Positions 1-12,457 of a DNA stretch of 64,000 nt are shown piece by piece. A model generated the notes under the pieces. The model did no database searches, was not told the origin of the DNA, and saw only the letters and a list, made by a program, of their open reading frames with translations. Both the position numbers and the translations under genes were made by a program. The DNA is taken from contig BSBN01001482.1 in assembly GCA_027924645.1 (NCBI GenBank), positions 11,736,001 to 11,800,000 of the forward strand, in the 5' to 3' direction. The DNA comes from Cunninghamia lanceolata. Lineage: Eukaryota; Streptophyta; Pinopsida; Cupressales; Cupressaceae. Positions within the stretch are counted from its first letter, which is position 1; every line of letters starts with the position of its first letter.

Positions 1-846
1 AGAGACCTCTCTTGCTCCCTCTTCTACTCCTATTAAGATCACATCTTCTTCATCACCTATTGCTACTTTAGAATTCAGTGTTGCATCATCATTGGATTCT
101 AGTAATTCTGTGCAATAGGTCAATATCAGTCTTTCAGATCTACCTCATTGGGATTCCTATCTTGCAGACATATCAATCTCTGTTTGTGGATTCTCACATT
201 GCTGATTTGGAGGACACATTTGAGGGTTTATCTCTCTTGTTTGATGCTATCTCAGGTGGCTTTGCATCACCACTTTCATCTTCTGTGTTTCCTGATGTAG
301 TTCAGATCATATCCTCTCTTGGTTCTTCTTCTCTAATTGGGTAGACAATTTCTCTTTTGGAGACGACATATTTTCCCAGTATGAGGTCACTTGATTGCAT
401 TCAGAGGCACATGTTTCAATATGGATTCGCTATTCATCTAAGATGTGGGAATGGCTTCTACACTCACCAGTGGATTTATTTCTTCTGAAAGGGAGAAATG
501 TTGTTTGCAGGCAGTGGATTAGATTCTGTCTTCAAGATCTCTTCATTGGTTCTGGAGCTTCTTCTCGGAGGGAATTCATATTCTCTATTCTCTCTCTCTT
601 ATGGGGGGCACTCATGATTGTACTCTTGTGATGGATTCATTCCATGGGGGGTCTTAGTGTCCTTCTTCCATCACATGTTCTTGTACTTTCTTTTTTTTCT
701 ATCTTTTGGAGAGGCGTTTTCTCCCACTAGGGTTTTCTCCTTTTCTCCACCTTATGAGAGATCCTTGTTGTTCATGGGTACCTAACATGGCTTTCTTTCT
801 TTCTTTTTAGCTTGTGTAATCTCCCTAAGTTGTACTTATGGGGGGG
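1..846 (+). mobile_element. 3' internal tail of an LTR element entering from the left
   Basis: This stretch lies just left of a probable LTR and ends in a G run (840-846) that fits a polypurine tract. In the first 115 bases one frame reads as a serine-rich segment, and short open stretches follow to about 630, but no retroelement domain can be recognised. The region is probably a decayed C-terminal or untranslated part of the element. The call depends mainly on the polypurine tract and LTR start at its right end. Confidence 0.35.
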
Positions 847-1200
847 TGTTGGTGAAAAATCATATTTTCACTTTTACATAAGTTAATTAGGGAGATTCTT
901 TTTCAATTTTGAGCCTCATGAGATGTATCATAGGCTTTCTTTTCTCTTGAAAGCATTGTGACATGTGTCGCATGCTTTATTTATGCTTTCTTTCCCCACT
1001 TTGTCTATTCTTGGATAGTGGTTGTGTATATCCTTTGTATTTATATCTAAATAATGTAAGGGGAATGTGAAGCACTAATTCATGCATTCGGATTTTGCAA
1101 TATTTTCTTGCAACTCTCTCTTGTAGAATTTTTCCTGCAGATGATTTTGGGAATCTAACATGCAAGAGGGTAGAGAAAACAAGATCTTTGCATTGTGTCA
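847..1200 (+). repeat. Probable 3' LTR, about 354 bp
   Basis: The sequence starts with TGTTGGTGAAAAATC directly after a G-rich tract and may end in GTGTCA at 1200, giving TG..CA ends. A TATA-like stretch (TATTTATATCTAA) lies near 1038-1050. The partner LTR would lie outside the window, so neither the pairing nor a target duplication can be tested. The right end is a best guess, because coding-like sequence of another kind starts soon after it. Confidence 0.4.
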
Positions 1201-1216
1201 TGAGTACAGATAGCTA

Positions 1217-2074
1217 GATATGGACGTTGCGCACTAGGGATTACTCTTGTTTTTGTTATGAATGCATGTTAGGAGATTGTGAGAATTGTAAGAACCAACA
1301 ACGTGAATATGTCAGTGAATGGAAAAATGTGCCACTAGTTGTTACCAACACATACAAAGAAGATGAGGATGAAAGCTCTGAAGACATTCCTTTGATTTCA
1401 ATTGATTATAACCATATTTCAGGATTGATTAAAAAAGGTATGTGTTTATATATATATATTTAAAGTTACAAATTTTGGACATGTAAATTTGGTGCAGGAG
1501 ATGTTTTTGCAGTCATAGCAGAGGCTGAAAATATAGAAGACATTAGTTATTATTTATTGTGTTGCACAGAAGAGAGGCAAAAGCTAATAAATCCAGAAAC
1601 AAGTGATGGAATGTTGTTTCCCACAAGTTTAACTTTATTTAATATATTTTTAAATAATTTTGAATTTGTTACATATGTACATGTCAAGTACCTTGAGTGA
1701 TTTAAACATTCAATTTATATTATAATTTATGTTATGTCTTACTGAGCAATGAAAATGCTATACATGAACTATGTAGGTTACATTTACTTTGAAAATGTTA
1801 TGTCTTACCGTGGAATGTTGTTTCCCACAGGTTCAGTTGTAGTGTAAGGCACATATTTCAAACAAGTCAAGATTGTTCAACATGAGATTCACTTTATTGA
1901 TTATCAAATTGAGAACAAGGTATATCAGTATAGCCACCTAGTAATTGCTACCGGCCTATCTCTTCATATAGTTTCACATTCATGTGGACGTTGTAAGTGG
2001 AGACTAGATAGTGATGATCATCAGAGAATATTAGATGTCATTGAAGAGCGAGTTGAACCACTTGATGTGGTATG
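1217..2074 (+). pseudogene. Spliced fragment of an unrecognised cysteine-rich gene
   Basis: Three coding pieces join in frame. Piece one (1217-1437) carries a cysteine cluster, CFCYECMLGDCENC, followed by an acidic stretch. It ends at a GT donor (1438). Piece two starts after an AG acceptor (1496-1497) and restores the frame at a Gly codon. A third piece (about 1830-2074) continues after a 204-bp interruption and ends with TGA after EPLDVV. One in-frame TAA near 1845 breaks it. Cysteines recur near the C-terminus (CGRCKW). I do not recognise the family. The start lies upstream, where the probable LTR abuts it, so the gene may have been cut by that insertion. Spliced reading is an inference from splice borders and frame. 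Confidence 0.5.
1608..1829. repeat. 18-bp direct repeat flanking a 186-bp insert inside an exon
   Basis: GGAATGTTGTTTCCCACA occurs exactly at 1608-1625 and at 1812-1829. Skipping one copy and the AT-rich DNA between rejoins the coding frame of the cysteine-rich gene. A target duplication of 18 bp would fit LINE-type retroposition of a short element. A tandem duplication that created a new intron also fits, because the second copy ends in CACAG followed by GT. No poly(A) tail is evident in the insert. Confidence 0.55.
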
Positions 2075-4527
2075 AAAAATATGGATGAAAAACTTACAAT
2101 TTTTAATGTTTTGAAGACCTAAATTCACTATCTAGATCTATGTTCATGTATTAATTGTTTTACAATTTATGTAAGTTAAATTAATAATTCTTTCATTGAA
2201 CAAATTTTAATTTCAACATGTGGTTCTTAATGTAAATGATCTCTCTATTAGAAGTCATGTAGAGAATGCCCTAGATTCTTATTCAAGCATGTGATATGAT
2301 AATTTTTGAATGCTTTTATTTAATGCTATATGCTCTTTGAACATGCTACAATACATACATATGCACTAGAGATGTCACAATATAAATTAAATTAAAATCA
2401 AAGTTTTCAACATCAATGCACAAATCATCACTACACAAGTGAAAGTATCAACTTGTCATGTGATGACCTCACCATGATGGACATACAAGAGGGTAGAGTT
2501 GTCTCTAACCATGGTGATTGGGTACTATACCACAATCACCTTCTCTCATGAATTAAAACCCCTACATGGAAAACTCTTAGAAAAAAATTCCAAAAAAGCT
2601 CAAGAAATGTCAACTATCTCAGGATCATGCCTTTTACTAGTGAAAATCACCCTAGCCATTTAGGATCACCCTTGTGTAATTCCCCACATATGTTAACCCT
2701 TGCCTTGTCTAAGTCCTATGGTATTTCTCGGGTTAGATCACTTTTTAAAGCTAGTTGACAAGTGCTTAAAGGACAATCTATGTCCAATGTTTGAGCATTG
2801 TCATGCTCATGTCGAATATGCTTATTGATAGTTTATGTTTTTATTTCATGATTGAAATTATTTTTAATAAGATGTGGTTATATGATTAAATGTGGTTGGG
2901 TTGGTGTCAGATTTTGATATTATGATGCAATTTCAAGATGGAGAAATTCCTTGTTTAACTACATGTTTGGTTGGGTTTTATATGTTGTGCTTCAACTATC
3001 TTGTATTGTGTAAATACACCTAATGTGTTAATTGAGTGTGTAGACATGTGTTTCCCAATGGTGATTAATTAGGAGATAGTCTATTTGGGTAATTGTGTTT
3101 ATGTTGTATACCTTGTCTCACTCAATTTGAGTTCAGAGCTGAGTCCTTGTGTAACCTTATGAAAGCATGATCTGAATTAATGTTGATTCTAGATCCATGT
3201 GTCATGAATAAACTTGTAAAGTGTGAGGTTTATTTGCATGCATTTATTTGACTCTTATTGTACTTGTATTTAATTAGTTTTTGAAATGCTTGATTTGACT
3301 GTTCATAGAATATCTATCATTCTTGAGTTGAAAGAATTTATTATTATGTCTTAGTAAAAAGGTCGTGCATTTATACACGTGCATTAGTAAAAAGGGTTTG
3401 TGTTGTAGATAGCCAAATCTCTACACACAACACCATTATCACCATTAATAGGCTATAGACACTCAATTTTTCCTATAGTGCTATTGTTTAGGTTGAAATA
3501 CACCATCACATGCTTTTTCTCTTATCCCCTAGATTCACCTTATAATATCTCAAATCTAGAGCACAACATGAAGAATATGCAAATAAGAGAAGAATGATAG
3601 ATTTTTAGTGACTAACTAGTGAAAGTTTCATGGTCATCGAGTACATAGAAGTTTATCAAATTACTCTACTCCAATTTATAATATATTTTATGTGGCATAT
3701 ATCTATTTACACTTTTCATTTCCAAAATCATAAATTTACTATTTAGATTAGATTTACTTACTTTTTGTTTTCTATCTTTGTAATAAATTTGTTTAATACA
3801 TTAGTAAGTAAAAAAGAAAGAAAACTTAACTATATTTTATGAAAACCAACTTAGGGGTAGTTCAAAAATAAATCTTTTAGTAAGAAAAAGATCCAAGTAA
3901 GTAGCAACCATAAAGCATTCAAAATAAGCATAAACACAACTACTAACTATTTTTAGAAAAATTAAATGATCTACCACCTAGATTGGTATCTAGATACTAC
4001 AAGCACAACTAACATGGTACTACATAAGTGACTAGATATAGAAGTCAACAAATAGCTACTATAATTAACAACTAGATATTGCATGAACAACTAGATGTTA
4101 TGTTCAACAATTAAGATGGTACTGCACTCAACAACTAGATATTGAATAAGCATGTGATAGTCCCTCTAACCATAGCAAAGTATATCTCATGTCAAACATA
4201 TAAATTTATTTAAGGTGAAATTTGATGAAGAGGATTTCTTTGTGTTTAGGGTTGATTTTTCTAGTTTGTACGAATCCTCCTTTCATCTCTAAACACTCAA
4301 GGACTTTAGCTAAGTAGGAAGTCTACTACAGGCTTGTGGTCACTCAGAATATAGGGAAAAATTGGAATTGTGTGATTTAGTTGTTCAATTAAGCCCAATT
4401 ATGCTCAAAACCCTAATTATGCAAATTTGAAAGCAAATAGACAAATCACGGAAAATGATTGCACACAAAGATATCAAATGACAATCAAATGCATACCATA
4501 TTTTGAAGTTTAGAAAGAGGAACAGTC
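2075..4527. other. No gene recognised
   Basis: AT-rich DNA without a convincing reading frame or element boundary. Around 4020-4150 the words CAACTAGATAT and ACTAGATA recur at irregular spacing, but no regular repeat unit is seen. Confidence 0.5.
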
Positions 4528-5320
4528 GGGGACTAATGCGCGGGTGCCCTAGTCCAGTGCCATACTTTTTTGTCAGGATCTAGAAACCTTGTCTGCAACA
4601 TGTTCCTGTTGTTTCAGAGATTTTCCTGTTGTAGGAGCCAGAGGACTAATGAGTGAGCACCTGAGTCCAAGTCCCTATTTTCTTCTCTGATTTGCAATGC
4701 TGACAGTCTACACTGCTCTCTTGCAACTCCACTTTTTCTGCTCCTACAACCTGTAACTTGCAACCACAAAAAAATGGATTGGGGGTTGTGGTGTTTAGAG
4801 GCTCACCTCAGTTAAGCCCCAGAGAGACATTCAAGTCTTCTGAACACCGTTGTCAGATAAAAAGTGTGTATCCCTGCGGGATAGAGGCAAAATCTAAATG
4901 ATAAATGATTGAAAACACAATTGATATCACCTTGTAGTGAAGATCTCATGGAAGGAAGATGCTCTTCATGCCATGAGGAGATGGATGCCAAATCTACAAA
5001 TACAAACATAATAAAAACATAAATTCTGCTCTGTAACACACAATGAATACCTTGAATCACCTTAACATAAGCCACAAGTTTGCAATATCCATCTAGTTTA
5101 CAAATGAATGCCTAAACATGCTTATATATGCAACTACAAACATTCTCGCTAAGAATTTCATAATTGAAACTTACCGTGTCGACATAGAACATAAATAACA
5201 GTCATAAACCAACACTCCAAAATTGGTCCTGACCTAAAATAGGGTAGGACTAGGGTGCGAGCGCCCAAGACCTCCCCCCTATTTCAGGTAGGACTTATGT
5301 CAAGTGCACCCTCTAGGTCC
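4528..5320. repeat. Four dispersed copies of a GGACTA..TAGTCC hairpin motif
   Basis: A 28- to 33-base motif recurs at about 4528-4556, 4641-4668, 5245-5272 and 5289-5320. It begins with GGACTA or GGACTT, passes through a GC-rich centre such as GCGGGTGCCC or TGCGAGCGCCC, and in three copies closes with AGTCC or GGTCC. The first copy pairs GACTA with TAGTC. The copies lie in otherwise AT-rich DNA without a gene. Function unknown; this could be part of an unrecognised LTR or foldback element. Confidence 0.45.
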
Positions 5321-5533
5321 CATTTTCCATGAAACTTCAGGGTTTTCTCATCGGGATGTCAAATTAACATGAAAAATGCTCTAAATGCATAAGCAAGACC
5401 TGGGAGCTAAACCTTAAGAGGGAAAATCCCTCAAGGGGACATTTTCTGACGTAACAAAATTATGTCCATATAAATGAATTGAATCAAACATGTAATCAAT
5501 TCCATTTTAAATTATGTATCATCATTTAACATA

Positions 5534-5836
5534 AATCATGTCCACAAAAGTATCATCAAACATGCAAATGTCTACAAACATGTGGACATAAATATATATA
5601 ATCATCAAACACAAGTGCAAATGTAGATAGAAATGTCTACACACATGTAAAAATGTCCACAAACATGTGTAGATAGAAATGTAGATGAAAACATGTAGAT
5701 CTAGAGAAATGTCTGAAAACATGTAGATAGAAATGTCCTCAAACATGTAGAAATGTCCACAAACACATGTGCAAATGTAGATAGAAATGTCCACAAACAT
5801 GTAGATAGAAATGTCTGAAAACAAATATCTAGAGAA
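5534..5836. repeat. Minisatellite, units of about 22-28 bp
   Basis: Repeated variants of AATGTCCACAAACATGTAG and AATGTCTGAAAACATGTAG, about ten copies with variable length. Reading frames across it are repeat artefacts. It lies directly downstream of the last recognisable exon of the minus-strand gene at 5.85-7.6 kb and probably belongs to its 3' flank or a following intron. Confidence 0.7.
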
Positions 5837-5849
5837 ATATCTGGAGAAA

Positions 5850-6163
5850 CATGTCTAGGCAGTGCTGGTAGCTTGGTCATCATGTTGGCTGCTAGTTGAG
5901 CGACCCTCTGAGTGAGCATCCTACTCTGATGGATGCGCTGAGCCCTGGAGATAGTACAACACATGTACATAAAAGTGTACATTATGTTAAATTAGAATAA
6001 TGTTAAATATATATGTACATGCACGTACAAATTATATGCAAACATGTAAGTACATGATTTAAAAATTTAAAACTCACCTGTCCACTAACATTACTAGCAT
6101 CAGCTGAATCATGCCTGCGTACATGGTCCGTCCCCAGACTAGGTGTAACATGAGCTAACCCAT

Positions 6164-6201
<38 letters not shown>

Positions 6202-7599
6202 TAAATGTGTACATTAGGACTCTATAGATATCAAAGTAATGTAATTTAAGTTCAAGTTTAAATCATGCATGCGTGCACATACACATGTACATACCTATGT
6301 ATCAGGTGGTCCAGGATTTGCTACAATGATCGTATTTGATGCCTCCTTGGCTAGCTCTAGTAATGATGAGTGAAGTGGACTATGCAGGTGAGTTGGCATC
6401 GAAGATCCTAAATGTAGAAGCATATCCACATAACTTGACGATCCCATCTGCAACTGCAACTCCTCAAGTGAATCTAAGGAGGGTTGGGATGTCTGATGCC
6501 CAACACTCACAGAAGGAGGGGTAGGTGTGTCTACCTCTACAACAGCCAAATGATGTGTGGGTGGATCAAGATGTGGAGTACTACTAGGCACTTGATGAGA
6601 AGGTCTTGCAGCTTGACTAGATCGTGACCCAGTCTGTGAATGGCAAGCTCTACCCACATGTCCTCTAACCTCATGTAAAGGGATACAAAGCTCTAATGCA
6701 ATGAAAGCAAATGACTCTGATATGTCCTTAGAAAGATAACTCACTATAGTCCAAAGCATATGGTATGCTATAAGACCATCTATGTCTACGCGTAAAGGGA
6801 CACCCGCGATAGCATAAGGATCAATAGCATGATCCGATGGTCTAGATCATCTAGGATGACTCATCAAATATCTTCCCACATGATCAGAAGATATAATAGA
6901 TGTGGCAGCTACAATAGCACTAACACTATTGATTGCTTCCCTTTAAGAAGCAATGACAACCTGATCAGCAATAGGGGCCAGGGCTGGGAAGATAGCAAGC
7001 ATTCTCTCCCCAACCAAGGCCCTATAAGCTGGAGCCTGTCAATCTGCTCGATGATAGGCATCTCTGTTAGCAACCCTGCCTTGCCCCTAACCAAAATATG
7101 TTGGCAAATCCAACTAGTTGACCGTGAGGCCCACATGAACCTCTCCATATAACTACTGTGCAAAATATAAAGGAATTTGGTCGTTATTGGGATAACGACC
7201 ATGAGCAACCAGAAAACGTGGATATATCAATGGGGCTATAAGAGGGTCTACACATCTAGTCACTTGGTAGCCCTTCACATTAGGCCTACCAACATAATAT
7301 GGAAAACATTGGGATTTGATGGTGTCTTTCGAGACACTAAGCTGAATAGAAGCAAGAGAAACATCAATAGTCACCTCTTGCCACATTTGGGCAAGAATAG
7401 CAACAAGAATATCACCTGAATAAACATGGGTACCTCCTAGACTCTGTCTAATGCATTGTAAGCTAGATAAAATTGATTGATAGGTGTCCCTATAAACCCC
7501 TATTGTGTTGGGGTCAGAAAGAACACCTCTCAATATCTAGATCTCAATATCTGTATGAGTAAATATAGAAGGTCCAAGAGGTGGTGGTGCATGTGCCAT
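5850..7599 (-). pseudogene. Decayed multi-exon gene of unknown family
   Basis: On the minus strand an exon runs from an ATG at 7599 to 6295, exactly 435 codons in one frame without an indel. It is broken by about eight stops, each one transition from Gln or Arg codons. It ends in CATAG before GTATGT. Two shorter exons may follow: 6154-6078 (AG acceptor, CAG/GTGAGT donor) and 5944 to about 5850 (CTCCAG acceptor). Visible features are an N-terminal Pro-rich start (MAHAPPPLGPS), a middle block containing FPYYVGRPNVKGYQVTRCVD and LIYPRF, and a Ser/Thr/Pro/His-rich C-terminal part. An (AT)n run sits in the first intron. I recognise no domain and cannot fix the reading phase of exons two and three. 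It may be a host gene, a retrocopy parent or an unusual transposon gene. Confidence 0.5.
6163..6197. repeat. (AT)n microsatellite
   Basis: About 16 uninterrupted AT units. On the minus strand it lies just upstream of the acceptor of the second putative exon of the unknown gene. Confidence 0.95.
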
Positions 7600-8069
7600 G
7601 ATATATCTCAACCTGAATTGTGCACAAAAATAAATTACTTATTCCAATGTACATGTGTGCACATCTAGTACTATGTATCTAAATTAATTTTTAAATTTAA
7701 CATCCAAGTTGAACATACATTCTAGTTCACTAAGTGAAAAAATTTAAATACATGTTTGAAATGTAAGTGATAACATGAAAAGCAAGTGCAATAACTTAAA
7801 GGACCACATGGTAAATAATTTGTATCATATCTAGATAGATACATCACAACTTCAAGTATGTAAGTTTGTTTGAATGGATGTGTTGTCTACCATCAAATTC
7901 GTTGCATGCCAAGATAAATTTAAAAACATGCATAATGTAAATTTAAATGATTAATCGCATTAAATTTAAACTATGTCATGCAGTAGATTTGTGACTATTT
8001 TAAGGGGTTATTGCTAATCAAAATTTGGGATGTTTGGCATGATATTAATGCAAATGGTTTTTTTTGCAG
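7600..8069. other. No gene; possible intron end
   Basis: AT-rich sequence. The last bases (8052-8069) form a T-rich tract ending in GCAG, a good 3' splice site for the following ribosomal protein exon. Confidence 0.5.
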
Positions 8070-8171
8070 CCTTCCATACGTTATGTGGAAATTGGGCGAA
8101 TTGTGCTTATCAACTATGACCCAGACTATGGCAAGCTTGTTGTGATTGTGGATATTGTAGACCAGAATCGG
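8070..8171 (+). CDS. RPL14: Exon of cytosolic ribosomal protein L14 (eL14)
   Basis: Exactly 34 codons lie between a pyrimidine tract plus GCAG acceptor and a GTATGT donor. The reading contains [29 protein letters not shown], which matches the KOW-like N-terminal segment of plant eL14 of the large ribosomal subunit. In this family the segment normally begins right after the initiator Met, so an upstream exon carrying little more than ATG is expected. No stop or frameshift is present. The following exon (beginning with the A-L-V-D-A-P type segment) was not found in the next 4 kb or elsewhere in the window. Either the introns are very long or this is an isolated captured or duplicated exon. The family call is firm; functionality is open. 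Confidence 0.85.
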
Positions 8172-11100
8172 GTATGTACTATTTTTTTTTATCTAACATG
8201 ACAAGCCCACTTTTTTTCATAGTATGTTAAATACTTAAGATTATTATCAACTTTTTTAAATATATATTTTTATTTTCTTTTGTCTCCTTATCTTAGGTAT
8301 TTTTCTCTTTCCCTTTTCATGACTCATCACCCCTCTTAGATCACACGGGACCTCTACTCTTAGAAATAATAGGTTCCACATGCATGTAGAGGAAGCCAGT
8401 ATGGTTCTAGTAATTTGTGATTGAGGTTTCTAACTTCTCATGTATGTTGTCTCTTATCAACAAATTTGGTAGTTGAATATTCTCTAGCACATGTTGCAAA
8501 ACCTTTGGCATATATCCCCTCTCTTGAATTCCTTATTTTTTTGTAAAATATTCATGGTCTCCTTTGGTTGGGATTGTGCAAGGCTTCGCATTGTTGTATA
8601 ATTAGGGGCTATGCCCTCTTGTAGATATATTTTGGCTTTCTAATATAGAATTATCTTTTAAGTTTTGTACTAAGGAGTTAATTGGTTATGCTCTATTAAC
8701 ATGTAGGAATATGAGTGTGTTTTAGTAGTTTATATGTTTGCTACTACTTATCTTAGAGAGTGCCCCTAGTTTAGTATTGTGATTATGTGTGTACTTGTCT
8801 ACTTATTCCCCTAGACTGAAGTGGATTATCTATTTACATTGAATTCCCACTGGCCATATATGTTAGTTAATGTCATTCTATTATGGGTAGGTTCACATAG
8901 TGTAAGTTGAGGTAGCCTCATAAAAAGGCATAGTATAAAAAGATTGGTGATAATCATAGATATTCATAGGACAAAACCAAAGATATGATAATAATTTATT
9001 CTAATAAACAATAATATATAATATATAACTATCTATATGTTATAGTTTTAGATGACATAGTAGATAACATATAGTTCAAAAGAACACGACTAGTGCTAGT
9101 TGCATCTCACTCCACTTTACCTACATGTGAGATCTATTCAAGGGTTTTCATTGTAGCCTTGATGTTGTTCCCTTAATATATTTAATGATATATTTTGATG
9201 AAATAGAATTTGGCAAAGTTTAAGTAGATAGATTAAAGCTACCCAAAATCTCAATGAATTTTGAATTGAGTTAGGAGGTATAAATAATATGTGACTTGTG
9301 TATAAAAAAAATACGAGTATGAAACTAATCTCTTACTAATCATCCTAAGAATAATAAAGAGAACATTAATATTGCGTTTAAATGTAGTGGATCTATTTAA
9401 AAAAAGAATTATGAATTTAATAATTATAGGTAAGGAATTGTTGAGAATGGCATACAACTTTATATCAATTTAAAAAAATAGAAATTGAGATATTGATTAC
9501 TAAGTGGCAAGTAGATGTGTTGGTGCTCCAAAATATATACTAAATCTCTAGAGAATGCACATCAATCTAAATGCAAGGAACTTAGGGTGGTTTAGACTAA
9601 CAAGCAAGACTTGTGATCATGCTACAAGTGGTTTTGACCAACTAACAAGAGAAAACAACACTTCTACACTTCTAGCTTTGTTATGCCAAAGAGGGTATTC
9701 CTAGAGATATTTATAGGACAATCAAAGAGAAATAAAGAGAAAATGGTTACATAGATTAGCTATTCCCTTTACACTATGAGATACTCCAAATATTTTTCAT
9801 TTTAAGTACCCCTTACATTGGCTTATTGGTCTTACAAATCAAAGATCTCTTATCACTAGATTAACATATCAACTTACACGTACAACTAAAGATGCAAAAA
9901 TAATTTATATCCCTAAATGTAAAACCCTTTATAGTCCATACTTCATATGTAACTTAGAAATCCAAAACATGAATAACTCTTTAAAGGTAGATAAAAATGT
10001 AGGCTCTTAAGAGATAAGGTAATGGTAAATGTCAAATGAGTCTATGCATGCTGGTAGGATCTAATATACAACAATTTTATGAGGACAAAGAATGATATTC
10101 AATATTCAACATGACTAATTTACCAAAGAGGACCAATGTTTTACTTCATTGGCAATAGAGTGAAGTCTTGAATAAATGAGTAAATACTTTTTTAAATATG
10201 AGCTTAAGAGAAAGATATGAATTGATAGAAATAGATAACTAGTATTACATTCAAGATTCCATATGTCTAGTTGCAATTTCATTTAAATGCAATTCAAAGA
10301 GTCAAGAAACTTCATATAACTAGACATTATTTAATCATCCATAAATGAATAATTAATCTCATATGCTATTTTTAAAAGGAATTCTCAAAGAGTTTCAAAA
10401 TATTTTACAAGTGTTGCGATAATTAACTAATAAAAATAAGAACAAGCTAGCAAATATAGTCCTAGGGACGATTTTATTATCCCCTAAAATTCCTTGACAA
10501 ATATGGAGACATTTAGATCATGGAGGGGATTTCCTCTTAACAGTGGGCACCTTCTCCATATTTTACAAAATAAGGAATAACACAAGACTTCATAATTGAA
10601 TTATAGCATTTAACACCAAAGATTATGCTAAACAAAAGAAAACCTATAAAAATTTGGCCCATGAGGTCCAAATGTTGTAACAATCTAGAATTTGGTAAAA
10701 GATCATCCAACCCAATTGGATAGATAGAACTTACATTTATACCTAATGATTTTACCATAGATCTACTACAATAATAACACATATTCCAATCTAAATATTA
10801 ACTTTTTTTAACAATGGGTGAAATTAGGATAAAGTCAATACATAAATTATACAACTTTAAGGTCTTATATATGTTTTGAAATGGCAAGAAATGTGTTTTT
10901 TAGTGGGTATTGTAGTAGGATTCTTATTGACAAGTTTAGTTTGATATTTGTAAACTTGCTATATGGTTGCTGCCTGTTTATGAATTATTTGAGAATGAAG
11001 TGTGGTCACAAGCCTTTATTTAATTAAAGACTTATGAAGAGTTGCTTCTTAAATACTCATTGCAAGTGGTTGGGTTGTGATAAACCATTCCAAATTAATA

Positions 11101-12450
11101 GTTGTTTAGGTTAAATCTCTCAAAGGTTGAGTTACACTTGTTATGAGCCTTGTTGAAGTCTTGGACTTGTCTTGTATGGAACCCACATTAGCTCATGAGA
11201 TAATTATTATATAAAATTGATTGAATTCACATTGGTCACCCTTAGTGCTATGAGGCAATTAGTATGATTGAGTTGAGGTTAACATTTCATTGCAATCATA
11301 ACGATGTTGCACACTTAAAGCACTCTTGGGGTCATGATGATTGATCTAATTCTCAAACATTTATAAATTCCTAAAGACTCATTTCCAAGTTGTTTTATCA
11401 TTGCAACCTTTTACTACAACATATAGATGCTAATCACTCAACAGGTATTTATTTCATCATGAGATGATTTGACCATATGTTTATGTATGGTTCACTAGGT
11501 TCTAGTGGTTAACCCTATCTAGGTAATTGATATGTCAATTGGACTATTCCTAGCCAAAGTAAAATCATAAGACACTTAAATGTAGCATTAGATTTGACCA
11601 AAATCATCAACATCATTATCGTCGATAACATTATTAATAGCAATTGCATGTCTACATGTTAGAATTTTTTGGAAATGGATTTATATATATCTTTAAATTA
11701 TTTTTAGCAAGTGCCACCAAATGGATTTTTATTGTCATATAACATGAAATAATTAAAATAAGGGATTTTGATACCTAGCACATATTAAGCCGAACATGAT
11801 ACATCTAAACTGCGTATAGTAGTTACAAATTTTGAACTAGTTCTTTGCCTTCATTTGCAAAAAGAGAGATTGGTTGTGTGGCTACAGATGTCTCATTGCA
11901 ATGAATATAAGTAATTCTCTTGTAATTTGTTAAGTAATATAAGAGGCATGATTTCATAAATAATAAATGAGTTTTTTTTTACAAAGTTGTGAGCTATTAA
12001 ATGGAATCTCTCTTTTAGCTATAGTCATGCATAGTTGCATAGAGCTCAAGAGTAGTTTTCATGGCAAATAGATTCTTTTTTTCATAACATGGATCTCTAT
12101 TATCTATTATCCAAATAGAGAGAACAAGTTATATGGTTGAGAAGGTGGCATGAAAAAACCCTAGTTTGGCAAACTAGGGTTTGACAGTAAACTAAATAAC
12201 TACTCACTTGAATTCAACAACACAATGGAATTTTTCATGCATGTAGGTGTATATGTAATTGAGAAACAACAAATATTCTATGACAAACTGTGGACATATA
12301 TAGTGAAACGACAGGCTTATATGAGCATATATCAGTAGGTATGCACCTGGAGGGACACTGGAATGCTGATGTGGGGCCTTGTCATAGCCTTTTTTGCTAT
12401 CCCCTTTGACTCCTTCGAATGCCCTGTTGCCTTAATCTACCAAAGTGAAC
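8172..12450. other. No gene recognised
   Basis: AT-rich DNA after the RPL14 donor site. It could be intron, intergenic DNA or very old repeats. No eL14 exon, LTR pair or protein domain was detected by eye. Faint minus-strand coding near 10.5-10.8 kb was judged too weak. Confidence 0.5.
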
Positions 12451-12457
12451 ACTGTCG

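Noticed and set aside
78..631. Two plus-strand frames near the left edge as genes
   Set aside because: No family features, and they lie in the tail of an LTR element.
5534..5836. Possible CRISPR-like array
   Set aside because: Units are irregular in length and sequence with no unique spacers, and the surrounding DNA is eukaryotic.
5522..5982. Minus-strand frames of 93-100 codons
   Set aside because: They are translations of the minisatellite; only the part above 5850 borders a plausible exon.
10537..10782. Minus-strand frame of 81 codons with C-Y-Y-C and an LDLMG stretch, faintly like a Ty3/gypsy integrase
   Set aside because: Too short, and flanking sequence gives no further integrase or polymerase motif in any frame.
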